Assembly: GCA_903838985.1 (NCBI GenBank)
Contig: CAIMAO010000006.1
Coordinates: 1 to 44,125 of the forward strand
DNA length: 44,125 nucleotides
Reading direction: 5' to 3'
Source of the DNA: an uncultured bacterium
GTDB taxonomy: Bacteria; Patescibacteriota; Minisyncoccia; Phycocordibacterales; UBA9973
Shown: positions 23,742 to 32,393 of the stretch, in pieces
Numbering within the stretch: position 1 is the stretch's first letter
How the letters are laid out: every line of letters starts with the position of its first letter
The notes under the pieces: generated by a model
Told to the model about the DNA's origin: nothing
What the model saw: only the letters and a program-made list of their open reading frames with translations
Databases searched by the model: none
Translations under genes and position numbers: made by a program

Positions 23742-23862
23742 ACAAGATATTCAAATACTAAATATCTTGTAATACTAATGTAATATATATTTTTTACTCC
23801 ACCTGTTCGCACCATAAGAATACATACATATCTCTGAAAACTAAATACACTGTAATATATAT
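23742..23862. promoter_or_regulatory. Inverted repeat plus paired TGTAATATATAT motifs between the PAS and sigma genes
   Basis: ACAAGATATT/AATATCTTGT (23742-23770) is a 10-bp inverted repeat. The 12-mer TGTAATATATAT occurs at 23779-23790 and again at 23851-23862. In a divergent regulator intergenic region these may be operator or sigma-specific promoter sites. The region of 237 bp has no gene. Confidence 0.4.
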
Positions 23863-23901
23863 GTAACAAAAAAAACTGTTTTAAACGTCTTTACTAAAGA
23901 T

Positions 23902-24413
23902 ATGACGCCAAAACAAGAAAAAAAATAAGTTTAGAATTAACCACAGCACATAATGATTTTGATAAAGGGTTAAATGCACGTGCCTTTTTTAAAACACACA
24001 ATCATGCTATAGGACAAGATTTAGTTCAAGATACTTTTATAAAAACATGGAGCTATCTTTTAAAAGGCGGGAAAATAGATATAATGAAGGCTTTTCTATA
24101 TCATGTTTTAAATAATCTCATTATCGATCAATACAGAAAACATAAAACAATTTCATTAGACATACTTTTAGAAAAAGGTTTTGAACCAAGTGTCACTGAA
24201 TCTGAACATATTTTTAATATTTTAGATGGAAAAGCGGCGATATTGCTCATTCAACATTTACCAGAAACATACAAAAAAATAATACGTATGCGATACATAC
24301 AAGATCTGATTTTACAAGAAATATCCACACTTACCGGACAATCAAAAAATGCTGTGGCTGTGCAGATACATAGAGGGTTGGAAAAACTAAAAATATTATA
24401 TACTCACAAATAA
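23902..24413 (+). CDS. ECF-like sigma factor, frame interrupted at an A8 run
   Basis: The open frame from the internal ATG at 24084 lacks half of region 2. Upstream, the same frame encodes AHNDFDKGLNARAFF, GQDLVQDTFIKTWSYLLKGG (region 2) but has no start codon. The ATG at 23902 (MTPKQEKK) is in another frame and meets TAA right after an A8 run (23918-23925). One added base in that run, or two fewer, gives a continuous protein of about 170 aa: region 2, YHVLNNLIIDQYRKHK (2.4), and region 4 with LPETYKKIIRMRYIQDLI and GQSKNAVAVQIHRGLEKL. It may be expressed by slippage on poly-A, or be a sequence error or a recent mutation. Confidence 0.75.
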
Positions 24414-24443
24414 AAAAACCACTCATATTGTGAGTGGTTTTTT
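24412..24443 (+). terminator. Terminator of the sigma-factor gene
   Basis: AAAACCACTCA-tat-TGTGAGTGGTTTTTTT, immediately after the stop; it could also serve the converging gene at 24458. Confidence 0.9.
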
Positions 24444-24457
24444 TATAAACAAGATTT

Positions 24458-25132
24458 TTATTGTCCTGTTGTAAATCTAGTAGGCCAAATGACTGAAGTA
24501 TTTCCACTTTGATCTATAGCTACGAGTGTGTAGTTATAAACTGTGTTTGGAGAAAGATTACTTAAAGTAAATTGCTTACTTTGAGAAAAAGTACTATCTA
24601 CATTTGTAGTTCCAGATATCGCAGGTATATCTAATGAAGGAACTGAATCATCCCAATTGCTCCAATTTATAGCATTTGTATCATAAAATACAGCTGCTTT
24701 TACCATTTCATTACTATTGAAAGTAATATTTACATTTCTTCCATTTGGAACAACAGAAAGATTGTAGATTGATGGAGAATAAATATCTATGCCACGACCA
24801 GCTGAGATAAGATTGTTTACTTTATTTCTAGTCATAGCACCCACTACGCCATCAGCTGTGAGGTTGTATGATAATTGAAATTGTATAGCTGCTGCTTTTG
24901 TCATTGAACCAAAGTATCCAGTCACTCTTCCATCTGGATAAATATCTTTGTCTGAAGACAAAAATTGCTGCAAAGCTGTCACAGCTGCTCCTTTAGAACC
25001 TACTTTTAATGTACTACTTCCACTGATTTGTGAAAAAGTATTTGTTTGAGCAAATGCAGGTGTCGCTACAAAAGCGATTGCAAATACTAAACTACCTATT
25101 ACACTTAAGAACATAAATTTGTTATTTTTCAT
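24458..25132 (-). CDS. Secreted peptidoglycan-binding / fibronectin-III protein
   Basis: A 224-aa protein. The signal peptide (residues 1-28) ends in TPAFAQT. A PG_binding_1 domain spans about 40-105 (LKVGSKGAAVTALQQFL, YPDGRVTGYFGSMTKAAAI, GVVGAMTRNKVN). A fibronectin type III-like domain spans about 118-222 (YNLSVVPNGRNVNITFNSNE, LSNLSPNTVYNYTLVAID, TRFTTG). It probably sits on the cell wall; no catalytic domain is present. Downstream on the facing strand is the sigma-factor gene. An inverted repeat (TTGAGTTCG/CGAACTCAA, 25168-25205) lies upstream. Confidence 0.87.
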   Translation of the reverse strand: MKNNKFMFLSVIGSLVFAIAFVATPAFAQTNTFSQISGSSTLKVGSKGAAVTALQQFLSSDKDIYPDGRVTGYFGSMTKAAAIQFQLSYNLTADGVVGAMTRNKVNNLISAGRGIDIYSPSIYNLSVVPNGRNVNITFNSNEMVKAAVFYDTNAINWSNWDDSVPSLDIPAISGTTNVDSTFSQSKQFTLSNLSPNTVYNYTLVAIDQSGNTSVIWPTRFTTGQ

Positions 25133-25167
25133 AATAAAAATTTAATTAATTGATATTTGTTAATAAT

Positions 25168-25205
25168 TTGAGTTCGAATACTCATACATAAGATGACGAA
25201 CTCAA
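25168..25205. repeat. Inverted repeat upstream of the peptidoglycan-binding gene
   Basis: TTGAGTTCG and CGAACTCAA, 20 bases apart. It lies between the divergent genes at 25132 and 25319 and could be an operator or a stem-loop. Confidence 0.45.
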
Positions 25206-25250
25206 ACAATATAAATTACATAAGCAAAATATGCCTTATTTTAAAAAAGC

Positions 25251-25278
25251 TTGACAAATATTTATAATATGATATACT
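25251..25278 (+). promoter_or_regulatory. Promoter of the 50-aa membrane peptide gene
   Basis: TTGACA (25251-25256), 16-base spacer, TATACT (25273-25278). Confidence 0.75.
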
Positions 25279-25318
25279 GTAACCAGTAAGCAATAAACAA
25301 CAAGAAAGGCTCTTTGTT

Positions 25319-25471
25319 ATGTGGACAACAATAACAAACTTTTTCTCGAATTTTGAGGTTGAACCTCATACTATTGTTGCAATAGTTTTTGCAGCAGCAG
25401 CAATAGCACTTCTAATCTTAATGCTCAAGGACGAACATTGGAGTGTTAGAAGAGTTTGGAAAAAATTATAA
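25319..25471 (+). CDS. Small single-pass membrane protein (50 aa)
   Basis: It reads MWTTITNFFSNFEVEPHT, then a membrane helix of about 21 residues (IVAIVFAAAAIALLILML), then a charged tail KDEHWSVRRVWKKL. A good Shine-Dalgarno site (AAGAAAGG) lies about 9 bases before the ATG, with a near-consensus promoter before it and a strong terminator directly after the stop. This complete transcription unit makes a real gene likely despite its size. Function unknown. Confidence 0.75.
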   Translation: MWTTITNFFSNFEVEPHTIVAIVFAAAAIALLILMLKDEHWSVRRVWKKL

Positions 25472-25510
25472 AAAAAGCGCAATTCGTTACCTAACGAATT
25501 GCGCCTTTTG
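25471..25510. terminator. Terminator between the 50-aa gene and murF
   Basis: GCGCAATTCGTT-acct-AACGAATTGCGC with T-rich sequence downstream and A-rich upstream; probably bidirectional, ending both the small gene and murF. Confidence 0.9.
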
Positions 25511-25514
25511 CTTT

Positions 25515-26810
25515 TTATTTCTTCTTTTTCCATTCTTCATCCTGGCGGACGAGAAGATTAGATTTATTTTTTTTATCTTCCAAAATAGCTTCTACTGCAT
25601 GTTCCATTCTTACACCCTGTGAACCTTTGATAAGTATAAAATCATTTTTCTGTACATAATCTTTAAGGAACTCCCCTGCCTCACGTGAATTTGAAAATTC
25701 AAAAATATTATCTGGAGACATTCCTGCTTCGAGAGCACCTTCTTTTATGCTTTTAGCTCTAGGTCCGACGACAAAAAGTATATCTAAATATTCTTTAGCA
25801 ATTTTACCAATATTTTTATGAGCTTCTTCAGTATGACGTCCAAGCTCCAACATATCACCCAACACAGCAATCTTCCTGCCGACGAGTTTCACTTCTCCTA
25901 GTGTCTTTAGGGCTGATTCACAGGCATATGGAGAAGAATTATAAGTATCATCTATTATAAAAGAATCATTTATACCTTTCAAAAGTCGCATACGTCCAGG
26001 AGGAACACTATAATTTTTTAATTTATTAATCGCATCAAGCAAATTAAATTTTAAACCAGAACAAAGGGCGAGGGCTATGAGTGAAGCATAAATATGATTC
26101 CTGCCAAAAACTCCTTCGATAACGACAGGCATACTATTTCCTCCTTCATCTATCCTAAAAATCAAACCTTCAGGCACTCCTTCATTTGTATAAAAAATAC
26201 TATCCGCAGAAGCACGGATATCAGAATCTTCTTTAAAACCAAAAGTGACAACACGATTTTTGGTTTTTGTTTTCATTCCCAAAACAACATCGTCATCATT
26301 ATTCAAAATCAAAAGACCATCTTTTTTTAAAGTTTTTATCAAACTAGCTTTTTCTTCTACAAGATGTTTGTGTGAATCAAAAAATTCTATATGAGGTGGA
26401 GTGCTCCCTATAGCTGTAATAATGACGACGTCACTCTTCAACCAAGATGCAGTACGACGCATGTCACCAGGCTTCCCCACTCCAACTTCAAGCACAAGCC
26501 ATTTTGGATATTTGTGAGGCCAAATAAAAAGCCATAAACCTTTTAAAATATTCAAAATCCATATAGATATACTACTCCAACCATTTGGACAACCTAAGAT
26601 AGTCAAAGGTAAGCCTATCTCACTATTGTAACTTTTTTCACTTTTACGAACATAAGAAACACCAGAAATAACAGCAAAAACTGCGTCTTTCGTAGAAGTC
26701 TTGCCGACAGAGCCTGTAATAGCTACGACTTTGGGTTTATATTTCCAAAGCACAAGCTTAGACTCTATTCGTAAAATATATGTAACTATTTTTTTAAAAA
26801 TATTTTTCAT
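25515..26810 (-). CDS. murF: UDP-N-acetylmuramoyl-tripeptide--D-alanyl-D-alanine ligase
   Basis: A 431-aa Mur ligase adding the D-Ala-D-Ala dipeptide to the peptidoglycan precursor in the cytoplasm. The ATP P-loop is AITGSVGKTSTK (about 31-42). The central domain has LEVGVGKPGDM, ILNNDDD and FGRNHIYASLIALAL; the C-terminal domain has DDTYNSSPYACESAL and AVLGDMLELGRHTEEAH. The N-terminal substrate domain is reduced, so the protein begins almost at the P-loop, which is shorter than the usual 450 or so residues. It is last of the mraZ-rsmH-ftsL-ftsI-murF series, 12 bp after ftsI. Confidence 0.93.
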   Translation of the reverse strand: MKNIFKKIVTYILRIESKLVLWKYKPKVVAITGSVGKTSTKDAVFAVISGVSYVRKSEKSYNSEIGLPLTILGCPNGWSSISIWILNILKGLWLFIWPHKYPKWLVLEVGVGKPGDMRRTASWLKSDVVIITAIGSTPPHIEFFDSHKHLVEEKASLIKTLKKDGLLILNNDDDVVLGMKTKTKNRVVTFGFKEDSDIRASADSIFYTNEGVPEGLIFRIDEGGNSMPVVIEGVFGRNHIYASLIALALCSGLKFNLLDAINKLKNYSVPPGRMRLLKGINDSFIIDDTYNSSPYACESALKTLGEVKLVGRKIAVLGDMLELGRHTEEAHKNIGKIAKEYLDILFVVGPRAKSIKEGALEAGMSPDNIFEFSNSREAGEFLKDYVQKNDFILIKGSQGVRMEHAVEAILEDKKNKSNLLVRQDEEWKKKK

Positions 26811-26822
26811 GATTTATATTCA

Positions 26823-28532
26823 TCAACGATCTGGTGGAACTTCGTAATAATTAATTAAAAATTTTGTAATACTCAAAAATGGATCTGCCCAAGTCTGCAC
26901 AGCATAAGGTACACCTTTTGGATTTATTGCATAAAGGAAAATTATAAACTTTGGATCATAAGCAGGGAAATATCCAAAAAATGAATGTGTATGTCTATCT
27001 TCATAATAGCCTCCTGTCTGATTGTTGGCAACTTGCGCAGTACCAGTTTTTAATGCGACACTATAATGTTCTAAATATGGATTTGCTTTAAAAACTGTCC
27101 CTCCGACATTCACGAGCATTCGAGTAATCTCTGTGGCTGTCGCCTCAGATATCTTTACACGTTTTGTGTCATATTTCATATCTTTTTCTGTGCCATCATT
27201 ATATTTTATTTTTTGCACAATATGTGGCACTACCAAATTCCCACCATTTGATAATGACGCAAGTGCTCTAATCATTTCAATCGGCGTCAAAGCTATGCCT
27301 TGACCGAAAGCAGCGTTAGCATATTCAAGTTGACGAGGACTATTCAAATTTGATACAAGTCCACTTGTCTCATTTGGTAAATCAATACCAGTTTTTTCTT
27401 TAATGCCATATGAAAGAAGATAATCACGAAGTTTGTCTTTACCCAAATGTTGTTCTACAAAAACCATACCTGTATTCAAAGATTGATTTAAAACATCTTG
27501 CATCGTAGTGCCAGGACCACGACCTTTTTTATCAAAGTTGTATATTGTCTTTTTTTCAACTACTACAAAACCTTTATCGTCATATTTTGTATCTGCTTTC
27601 ACGACACCTTGATCAAGAGCTGCAGCCATTACTAAAGGCTTCACGACAGATCCGAATTCGAGCACACCTTCTACAAGAGGATTAGAAAAAGAAGATGTAG
27701 TTTTAATTTTAGAAAAATTATTTAAATCAAAATCAGGCTTACTTGAAAGTGCATAGATAGATCCATCAGTAGGATTCATAATAATGCCACCAACAGAATC
27801 AATCTGCTCTTTTTCTTTTACATCAGCTAATGTCTTTTCCAAAAAATTCTGCACAGAAGGTTCAATGGTCGTGACGACATCACCTTCTTTTTTTGTATCA
27901 CTAAAAACGGTTTTATTTATATTAGAAAAAACTTCAGCAAAAAAATTTATATAAGGATTGTCTTTGTCTCTCGAAAGCTCACCATTGTATTGTCTCTCAA
28001 GACCATATCTACCGCCAAGCTCATCACCTTTATACGCCACAAAACCTAAGGATTGTGCAGCTGTGTTTGCCCCAGGATAAAATCTCCATTTTTCTTTATA
28101 TATAGACAAACCAGGAATTTTTAATAAAGTCACAGCATCAGCTTGTTCTTTAGTCAGATGATTGGCTACTTCTTCATAAATATCATTTTCTTTAGTAGCT
28201 TTAGTGATAAAATCATCATGGTCAATAGTCACTATTTTTGATAATTCTTGATAAACATTTTCTTTATCAATAATCTTTTGAGGATTAATAGCAATTTTAA
28301 ATCCAGTCGTTTGCATTGCAGCAGAAACAAGTTGATCATCTTTGCTTTTAAAATAAATAGTTCCGCGTTCAAATATATTTGATGAGGGAGTAGAATATTG
28401 CCTATCTGCTCTATCAGAATACGAACCATTGTGCACAATTTGCACTAAAAAGAGCTTACCTATTAAGATAAGCGCAAAAAGAGAAACACAAATAAATATA
28501 ATTCTAACTCTGATGGGAAAACTATATTTCAT
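26823..28532 (-). CDS. ftsI: Penicillin-binding protein / FtsI-type transpeptidase
   Basis: A 569-aa class B PBP that cross-links septal peptidoglycan. It has an N-terminal membrane anchor (about 10-28, IIFICVSLFALILIGKLFL), a dimerisation domain, then a transpeptidase domain with the SxxK motif in FGSVVKPL (about 291), SxN in SLNTGM and KTGTAQV (about 495). The start at 28532 is an ATG overlapping the last 11 bp of ftsL, a typical coupling; an in-frame TTG lies 9 bp earlier. Order and neighbours support the FtsI (septal) assignment over an elongation PBP2. Confidence 0.92.
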   Translation of the reverse strand: MKYSFPIRVRIIFICVSLFALILIGKLFLVQIVHNGSYSDRADRQYSTPSSNIFERGTIYFKSKDDQLVSAAMQTTGFKIAINPQKIIDKENVYQELSKIVTIDHDDFITKATKENDIYEEVANHLTKEQADAVTLLKIPGLSIYKEKWRFYPGANTAAQSLGFVAYKGDELGGRYGLERQYNGELSRDKDNPYINFFAEVFSNINKTVFSDTKKEGDVVTTIEPSVQNFLEKTLADVKEKEQIDSVGGIIMNPTDGSIYALSSKPDFDLNNFSKIKTTSSFSNPLVEGVLEFGSVVKPLVMAAALDQGVVKADTKYDDKGFVVVEKKTIYNFDKKGRGPGTTMQDVLNQSLNTGMVFVEQHLGKDKLRDYLLSYGIKEKTGIDLPNETSGLVSNLNSPRQLEYANAAFGQGIALTPIEMIRALASLSNGGNLVVPHIVQKIKYNDGTEKDMKYDTKRVKISEATATEITRMLVNVGGTVFKANPYLEHYSVALKTGTAQVANNQTGGYYEDRHTHSFFGYFPAYDPKFIIFLYAINPKGVPYAVQTWADPFLSITKFLINYYEVPPDR

Positions 28533-28875
28533 TTTTAGCAATAATTACACTGCCAAGAGATTTACGAGTTGCAAATTTTGTTTTTGTTTCTTTGAAACCA
28601 AGGGAATAAGCAAGATTGAGATCAACTTTTTGAGAAACAGAAAGATATTGTAATTCTAGGCTACCTACTTCATTGGAAAGAGTAAGTGCACGTGTTTCGA
28701 GGGCTTTACGTTCTACAATATTGAAAATCATATTACCTAAAAGTAAAACATAAATAAGAGCCAAAAGACCTAAAGTAGAAAGCATCATATTTAAAATTCT
28801 TTTCTGTAAATTACCATTATCAATGATATTTACATTGTTCGTATAGGTCTTTAATTTTAATGTTGCTTGTTTCAT
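28522..28875 (-). CDS. ftsL: FtsL-like division protein
   Basis: A 117-aa bitopic membrane protein. It has a cytoplasmic N-terminus of about 30 residues, a membrane helix at about 31-52 (LSTLGLLALIYVLLLGNMIF) and a heptad-like extracytoplasmic part (ERKALETRALTLSNEVGSLE). Sequence conservation in FtsL is poor; the call rests on topology, size and its place between rsmH and ftsI. It overlaps ftsI by 11 bp and follows rsmH by 1 bp. Confidence 0.8.
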   Translation of the reverse strand: MKQATLKLKTYTNNVNIIDNGNLQKRILNMMLSTLGLLALIYVLLLGNMIFNIVERKALETRALTLSNEVGSLELQYLSVSQKVDLNLAYSLGFKETKTKFATRKSLGSVIIAKNEI

Positions 28876-28876
28876 T

Positions 28877-29764
28877 TTAAATAATTTTTTCTAAAACTCT
28901 TAACTTACTACTTCTTGATCTTGGATTTTTTCTTATTTCTTCATCTGTCGGTATTATTGGTTTTTTATTTATTAATTTTGCCTTGCCTTCTTTTAATTTT
29001 TCTTTATAAAATATTTTAACGACTCTATCTTCTAAACTGTGAAATGAAATAACCGACATTCTGCCTCCTTCTTTTAAAATATCAAATCCTTTTTCTAAGC
29101 CTGTTTGCAATGTGCCCAATTCATCATTCACTGCTATTCGTAAAGCTTGGAAAGTCTTAGTGGCAAAATGTAATCTTTGTTTTCTGTATACATTTGGCAC
29201 ACTACTTTCAATAATCTTTACAAGATCCCAAGTAGAGGCAATTTTCTCCTTTTTTCTTGCTTCTACTATCCCCTTTGCTATTCTTCTAGAAAATCTTTCT
29301 TCACCATAGCCATAAATAATATTTGCCAAATTTTCTTCACCCCAACTATTTACAATGTCTATGGCCGTCAGATCTTCCAGAGAAGGATTTTCTTTCATAG
29401 TCATGAGCAAAGGCTCATTTTTCATGAAAGAAAATCCTCGTCCAGAATTTTCTAATTGATCAGAACTCAAACCTAAATCAAAAATAACTGCATCAACTTT
29501 TTTAACATCTAGACTGTCTATGTCTCTGAAATTCGCATTAATAAAAGAAATTCTTTTTTCTAATCCTTTGAATTTACTTTTTGCTTTTTCCCAAGCACTT
29601 TCGTCTTGATCAAGTGCGATTATTTTCACACTTTTATATTTATCTAATATTTCTTTACTATGCCCTCCTCCACCGAATGTGGCATCAAGCACTATAAAAT
29701 TTTCAGATAAATTTAACCCTTCTATTGTTTCATTTAAAAGAACTGTCGTATGTACACTTTTCAT
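28877..29764 (-). CDS. rsmH: 16S rRNA (cytosine-N4)-methyltransferase RsmH
   Basis: A 295-aa SAM-dependent enzyme methylating C1402 of 16S rRNA. Motifs are SVHTTVLLNETIEGL near the start, VLDATFGGGGHSKEIL (SAM site, about 26-41), FDLGLSSDQLENSGRGFSF and, near the end, GGRMSVISFHSLEDRVVK and NPRSRSSKLRVLEKI. The start at 29764 (MKSVHTT) falls after the mraZ stop; an ATG at 29782 would overlap mraZ by 14 bp. Classic position in the dcw cluster. Confidence 0.95.
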   Translation of the reverse strand: MKSVHTTVLLNETIEGLNLSENFIVLDATFGGGGHSKEILDKYKSVKIIALDQDESAWEKAKSKFKGLEKRISFINANFRDIDSLDVKKVDAVIFDLGLSSDQLENSGRGFSFMKNEPLLMTMKENPSLEDLTAIDIVNSWGEENLANIIYGYGEERFSRRIAKGIVEARKKEKIASTWDLVKIIESSVPNVYRKQRLHFATKTFQALRIAVNDELGTLQTGLEKGFDILKEGGRMSVISFHSLEDRVVKIFYKEKLKEGKAKLINKKPIIPTDEEIRKNPRSRSSKLRVLEKII

Positions 29765-29768
29765 ATCT

Positions 29769-30215
29769 TTACAAAGCTCCATCTCTACTCAACTTCTCGG
29801 CCAATGGTTCTGCTTGTTTTTCTGCAACTTCTTTAAATTGTGCCCATACTTTGTCATTCCAAACTTCTACTCTATCTTGCACGCCTATCAAAGCCACTTT
29901 GTTTGTAATCTTAATTTTTTCTTTTAAATAATCTGGCACCAAAATTCTTCCTATGGAATCCACTTCTACATCAGAAGCTTGTCCAAACATATTTCTATTG
30001 AAAGTCCTTTGGTCTGCCGATAAAAAAGATAAATCAGATTCTGAATTGGAAAGTTTTTTAGAAACTTTTTCCCATTCAGCAATTGTGAAAATAAATAAAC
30101 ATTGATCTAAGCCCGGAGTGATGATAACTTTTTTGCCCATTTCTTTACGAAATTTTGCTGGTAAAGAAACTCTATTTTTCTCGTCTATTGTATGTATATA
30201 TTCACCTATGAGCAT
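29769..30215 (-). CDS. mraZ: Transcriptional regulator / division protein MraZ
   Basis: A 148-aa AbrB-like double-domain protein that binds the promoter of the dcw cluster and represses it. The two SpoVT-AbrB repeats are MLIGEYIHTIDEKNRVSLPAK (1-21) and ASDVEVDSIGRILVPDYLK (about 77-95); GLDQCLFIFTIAEW is also typical. It is the first gene of the cluster, and repeated GTGGG boxes lie upstream (30239-30284). Confidence 0.95.
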   Translation of the reverse strand: MLIGEYIHTIDEKNRVSLPAKFRKEMGKKVIITPGLDQCLFIFTIAEWEKVSKKLSNSESDLSFLSADQRTFNRNMFGQASDVEVDSIGRILVPDYLKEKIKITNKVALIGVQDRVEVWNDKVWAQFKEVAEKQAEPLAEKLSRDGAL

Positions 30216-30238
30216 AGTTTTTATCTATTTATTTTTAT

Positions 30239-30284
30239 CCCACCTTTTCCCACTTGATATACATTGTAAACCACTATTCCCCAC
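30239..30284 (-). promoter_or_regulatory. MraZ-type operator repeats upstream of mraZ
   Basis: On the minus strand GTGGG-type boxes occur at 30284-30280 (GTGGG), 30274-30270 (GTGGT), 30253-30249 (GTGGG) and 30243-30239 (GTGGG). They fall into two pairs with exact 10-bp spacing, 21 bp apart. MraZ is known to bind direct TGGGN repeats spaced 5 bp upstream of its own gene. Confidence 0.7.
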
Positions 30285-30314
30285 AACGCAAAATACCACC
30301 TGTGGATAACTCAT

Positions 30315-30345
30315 AAAAAAACATTGACCTTTTAGTCAATGTTTT
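30315..30345 (-). terminator. Terminator of lysS
   Basis: AAACATTGAC ... GTCAATGTTT with T7 on the minus strand, about 20 bp after the lysS stop. Confidence 0.85.
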
Positions 30346-30363
30346 ATGTAATAAAACTTTATT

Positions 30364-31860
30364 TTATTCTATATTTCTAGGTTTCATTAATGGGAAAAGT
30401 TGAGCTTCGCGAACTGGTTTATCAACCAAGAAACTAAAGAGTCTTTCAGACAAACCAAAACCAAAAGCAGGAGGCATTGCATATTCGAGAGCTTCAACAA
30501 ATTCCATATCTGCCATTTGTGCTTCTTCATCCCCTGCATCACGAAGTTTTTGTTGTTCAATAAATCTTGCACGTTGGTCTATAGGATCATTCAATTCACT
30601 AAAACCTTTACCCATCTCACTACCAGCGATGATGACTTGAAATCTTTCCACAACTGCAGGATTTTTCAAATTACGTTTAGCAAGAGGTTCCATAGACACA
30701 GGCACTCCAATAAGAAAACCTGGACCTTTTATTTCTTTTCTAATTGTTTTCCAAAGATTATCTACAACTCTTGCTATGTTCAATTCATTTTTCTCATATT
30801 CCACACTTGCCTTCTCACACACTTCTATCAAATCTTGCTCAGTCACTTTTTTACCTGTTTTAGAATAAATTTCTGTAGTTGGATTTATACCAAATTTTTC
30901 TTCAATCATTTTACTGAAATCATACACTTCCCATTCACCACCTAAATCAACTTCAAAACCTTTTATTGAAAACTTGGTAGTTCCAAAAACTTTTTCTGCA
31001 ATCAATCTGTATAATTCTTTTGTCATTTTCATTCCTTCTTCATAGTTGGAATAAGCCATATAATATTCGAGCTGAGTATAATCTTGCAAATGTTCATTTG
31101 AGATACCTTCATTTCTAAAAATACGTCCTATTTCGAAAGTCCTTGGGAAACCAGCAACTAAAAGTTTCTTCTGCCACAATTCTCCTGCAGAAATTCTTAA
31201 ATAAACATTTATGTCGAGTGCATTATGATGAGTAATAAATGGACGAGCTTCAGCCCCTCCTGTAGTGTTCTCAATAACGGGTGTCTCAACTTCAAGAAAA
31301 TCTTTTGAAATCAAATATTCACGGATAGTATTCCAAAATTTTGCTTTTTTAATAAAAAGATCTTTTACTTCAGAGTCCATCAAAATATCTAAATATCTTT
31401 TTCTAAATCTTTCTTCAACATCTTGCAAACCATGCCATTTCTCAGGTAATGGAAGCAAACTTTTTGAAAGCATTCTCCAATCTTTTACTTCTGAAGTTTT
31501 CTCTCCCCTATTTGTCTTAAAAAATTTACCTTCTACTTCTATAAAATCTCCAATATCTACAACTTCATTAAAAAAATTAAATTTTTCTTCTTCTAAAATA
31601 TCTTTTTTAAATAATGCTTGAAATTGTGCTGTGCCATCATTTAAAGTGACAAAGATAATTGCTCCTTGTCCACGGATAGACATTATTCTTCCAGAAATCC
31701 ACTTAGATTCACCTTTTTTTTCTAAATCTTCAAAACTATCTATTGCATCTTTTAAAGAAAGCTCCCTTTTTGATAAAGCTGGATACGGGTCAACACCTCT
31801 TTCTTTTAAGAGTTCAATTTTTTTTATTCTAGTGTCCCGAATTTCGTCAATTGAAGACAT
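30364..31860 (-). CDS. lysS: Lysyl-tRNA synthetase, class II
   Basis: A 498-aa enzyme charging tRNA-Lys. The N-terminal OB-fold anticodon-binding domain spans about 40-145 (KWISGRIMSIRGQGAIIFVTL). The class II catalytic core has motif 1 (FLEVETPVIENTTGGAEARPF), motif 2 (FEIGRIFRNEGISNEH) and motif 3 near the C-terminus (AFGFGLSERLFSFLVDK). Full length. GATAAT lies 6 bases before the ATG, which implies a leaderless mRNA. greA is upstream on the same strand, 27 bp away. Confidence 0.95.
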   Translation of the reverse strand: MSSIDEIRDTRIKKIELLKERGVDPYPALSKRELSLKDAIDSFEDLEKKGESKWISGRIMSIRGQGAIIFVTLNDGTAQFQALFKKDILEEEKFNFFNEVVDIGDFIEVEGKFFKTNRGEKTSEVKDWRMLSKSLLPLPEKWHGLQDVEERFRKRYLDILMDSEVKDLFIKKAKFWNTIREYLISKDFLEVETPVIENTTGGAEARPFITHHNALDINVYLRISAGELWQKKLLVAGFPRTFEIGRIFRNEGISNEHLQDYTQLEYYMAYSNYEEGMKMTKELYRLIAEKVFGTTKFSIKGFEVDLGGEWEVYDFSKMIEEKFGINPTTEIYSKTGKKVTEQDLIEVCEKASVEYEKNELNIARVVDNLWKTIRKEIKGPGFLIGVPVSMEPLAKRNLKNPAVVERFQVIIAGSEMGKGFSELNDPIDQRARFIEQQKLRDAGDEEAQMADMEFVEALEYAMPPAFGFGLSERLFSFLVDKPVREAQLFPLMKPRNIE

Positions 31861-31886
31861 TTTTTAATTATCCGCGTAAGCGGAAT

Positions 31887-32354
31887 TTAGGATACATTTA
31901 CGATTTTATAATTTACTTTTCCATTTGGAGTTTCAAAAGAAATTTTATCACCTTTTTTCATTCCAAAAAGTGCTTTACCAAATGGAGATCTGTTAGAAAT
32001 CTTACCTTGTGACATATCAGCTTCTTCAGAACCAACAATCTGATAAGTTTTTTCTTCTTTTTCTCCGTCTTTTAAAACTACAACCTTAGAACCAATTTCT
32101 ATTATATCACCTCCGCCACCAGAAACCACCTGTGCAGATTGTAAAATCTCTTCTATCTTAGCGATACGCTCTTCGAGCTTACCTTGATCTTCACGTGTTT
32201 GATGATATTCTGCATTTTCAGATAAATCTCCTAAAGATTTCGCATACGCTAAATTTTCTAAGATTTCTTTTCTTTTTGGTCCTTTTAATTCTTTAAGCTC
32301 TTTTTCTAAAGCTTCCTTCTTTTCTTGTGTTATGTAATCTCCTGCTTGTTTCAT
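31887..32354 (-). CDS. greA: Transcription elongation factor GreA
   Basis: A 155-aa factor that rescues backtracked RNA polymerase by stimulating transcript cleavage. The N-terminal coiled coil spans about 1-75, with the acidic tip LSENAEYHQTREDQGKLEER (D and E at the tip), followed by the FKBP-like domain ending GKALFGMKKGDKISFETP. TATAGT lies only 5 bases before the ATG. It lies upstream of lysS on the same strand. Confidence 0.95.
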   Translation of the reverse strand: MKQAGDYITQEKKEALEKELKELKGPKRKEILENLAYAKSLGDLSENAEYHQTREDQGKLEERIAKIEEILQSAQVVSGGGGDIIEIGSKVVVLKDGEKEEKTYQIVGSEEADMSQGKISNRSPFGKALFGMKKGDKISFETPNGKVNYKIVNVS

Positions 32355-32393
32355 AATCTACTATACTAACTTTTTTTCACAAAAAAGTCCAGC

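Noticed and set aside
30301-30309. Perfect DnaA-box match (TTATCCACA on the minus strand)
   Set aside because: A single box without a cluster, AT-rich unwinding element or dnaA/dnaN nearby does not support an origin.
30400-30945. 181-codon plus-strand reading frame
   Set aside because: Antisense to lysS, with a phenylalanine/histidine-rich translation typical of shadow frames.
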